Shown here piece by piece: positions 63,730 to 64,000 of a stretch of DNA of 64,000 bases. Both the position numbers and the translations under genes were made by a program. The notes under the pieces are model-generated. The model had not been told where the DNA came from, made no database searches, and worked only from the letters and a program-made list of their open reading frames with translations. This stretch comes from JBLXBZ01 sp048265185 (lineage in GTDB: Bacteria > Pseudomonadota > Alphaproteobacteria > Rhizobiales > Stappiaceae), in assembly GCA_048265185.1 (NCBI GenBank), contig JBLXBZ010000006.1:1-64000 (forward strand). The letters run 5' to 3'. Position 1 is the stretch's first letter; the number at the start of each line of letters is the position of its first letter.

Positions 63730-64000
63730 ATGCCTTGGAGCGACCAGAATGGCGGCGGCGGCTGGAAGGGGGGCAATGGTGGCCCTTGGGGCGGCGGCAA
63801 CAACGGCGGCGGCGGCGGACCGTGGGGCAATGGCCCCCAACGCGGCGGCGGCGGCGGTGGTAACCCGCCGGATCTGGAAGAGTTGCTTAAGCGCAGTCAG
63901 GATCGTTTGAAAAACTACCTGCCCGGCGGTCGTGGCGGCGGCGTTGGCGTGATTGGCGTTCTCATTGCGGTGGTGATTGCCGCTGGCGCTTATTTGGCGA
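63730..64000 (+). CDS. hflK: HflK, membrane protease modulator, 3'-partial
   Basis: The first 90 codons of a gene running off the right edge. The protein begins MPWSDQNGGGGWKGG and continues with Gly/Trp/Asn repeats, then PPDLEELLKRSQDRLKNYLP, the HflK signature, then the start of the membrane helix (GVGVIGVLIAVVIAAGAYL). HflK with HflC forms a band-7 complex around FtsH. AGGATG precedes the ATG at 63730. thyA, folA and hflK are neighbours in many alphaproteobacteria. Confidence 0.9.
   Translation, partial: MPWSDQNGGGGWKGGNGGPWGGGNNGGGGGPWGNGPQRGGGGGGNPPDLEELLKRSQDRLKNYLPGGRGGGVGVIGVLIAVVIAAGAYLA

Overview
The window is a chromosomal segment of an alphaproteobacterium, most likely Hyphomicrobiales-like. 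The evidence is a complete division and cell wall (dcw) cluster in alphaproteobacterial order, a circularly permuted two-piece tmRNA, an SspB-alpha adaptor, DUF1127 and DUF4169 proteins, an FtsZ with a long Pro/Gln linker, and the start of hflK downstream of thyA-folA. Species cannot be named from sequence alone. No tRNA, rRNA operon, CRISPR array, insertion sequence or prophage was seen.

Left edge (1-1850): an accessory-looking patch. A gene that began before the window encodes eight 26-residue repeats and carries two single-base frameshifts, both at homopolymers. Facing it is an orphan, AT-richer gene with a Ser/Asn-rich N-terminus and a membrane hairpin.

1851-9961: a pyroglutamate-type catabolic locus. 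A TRAP transporter (dctP-dctQ-dctM) plus a MarR-like regulator run leftward. A metallo-beta-lactamase-fold hydrolase and a fused HyuA-HyuB ATP-dependent 5-oxoprolinase run rightward from the shared control region.

9962-15400: a gene-poor stretch with a large perfect inverted repeat, then a TerB/J-domain protein, an AmpD-type amidase with a peptidoglycan-binding domain, a lytic transglycosylase lipoprotein behind an AT-rich leader, and a divergent PPOX/MocR pair.

15422-39339: RNase P RNA, then mraZ-rsmH-ftsL-ftsI-murE::murF-mraY-murD-ftsW-murG-murC-murB-ddl-ftsQ-ftsA-ftsZ, lpxC, bamD and recN. Most dcw genes overlap by a few bases, so they are probably translationally coupled. murE and murF are one reading frame, yet the frame keeps an internal Shine-Dalgarno and GTG at the murF boundary. 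A 10-bp-phased MraZ box array precedes mraZ, and a leader with four hairpins precedes ftsZ.

39340-57600: housekeeping genes: ligA, a UvrD/PcrA helicase, a cation/proton antiporter, prmA, a DUF1127 protein, an aminopeptidase P, a glutathione S-transferase, a ClC channel with CBS domains, an FAD-dependent D-lactate dehydrogenase-like oxidase and a giant AsmA-like protein.

57601-64000: a leftward unit made of the permuted ssrA (tag ANDNYAMDNAVAA), sspB, DUF4169 and a ribbon-helix-helix protein, so the tag RNA sits beside the adaptor that delivers tagged proteins to ClpXP. Rightward are thyA-folA, a glutathione-dependent formaldehyde detoxification group (class III ADH, GNAT, S-formylglutathione hydrolase) and the 5' end of hflK, which runs off the right edge.
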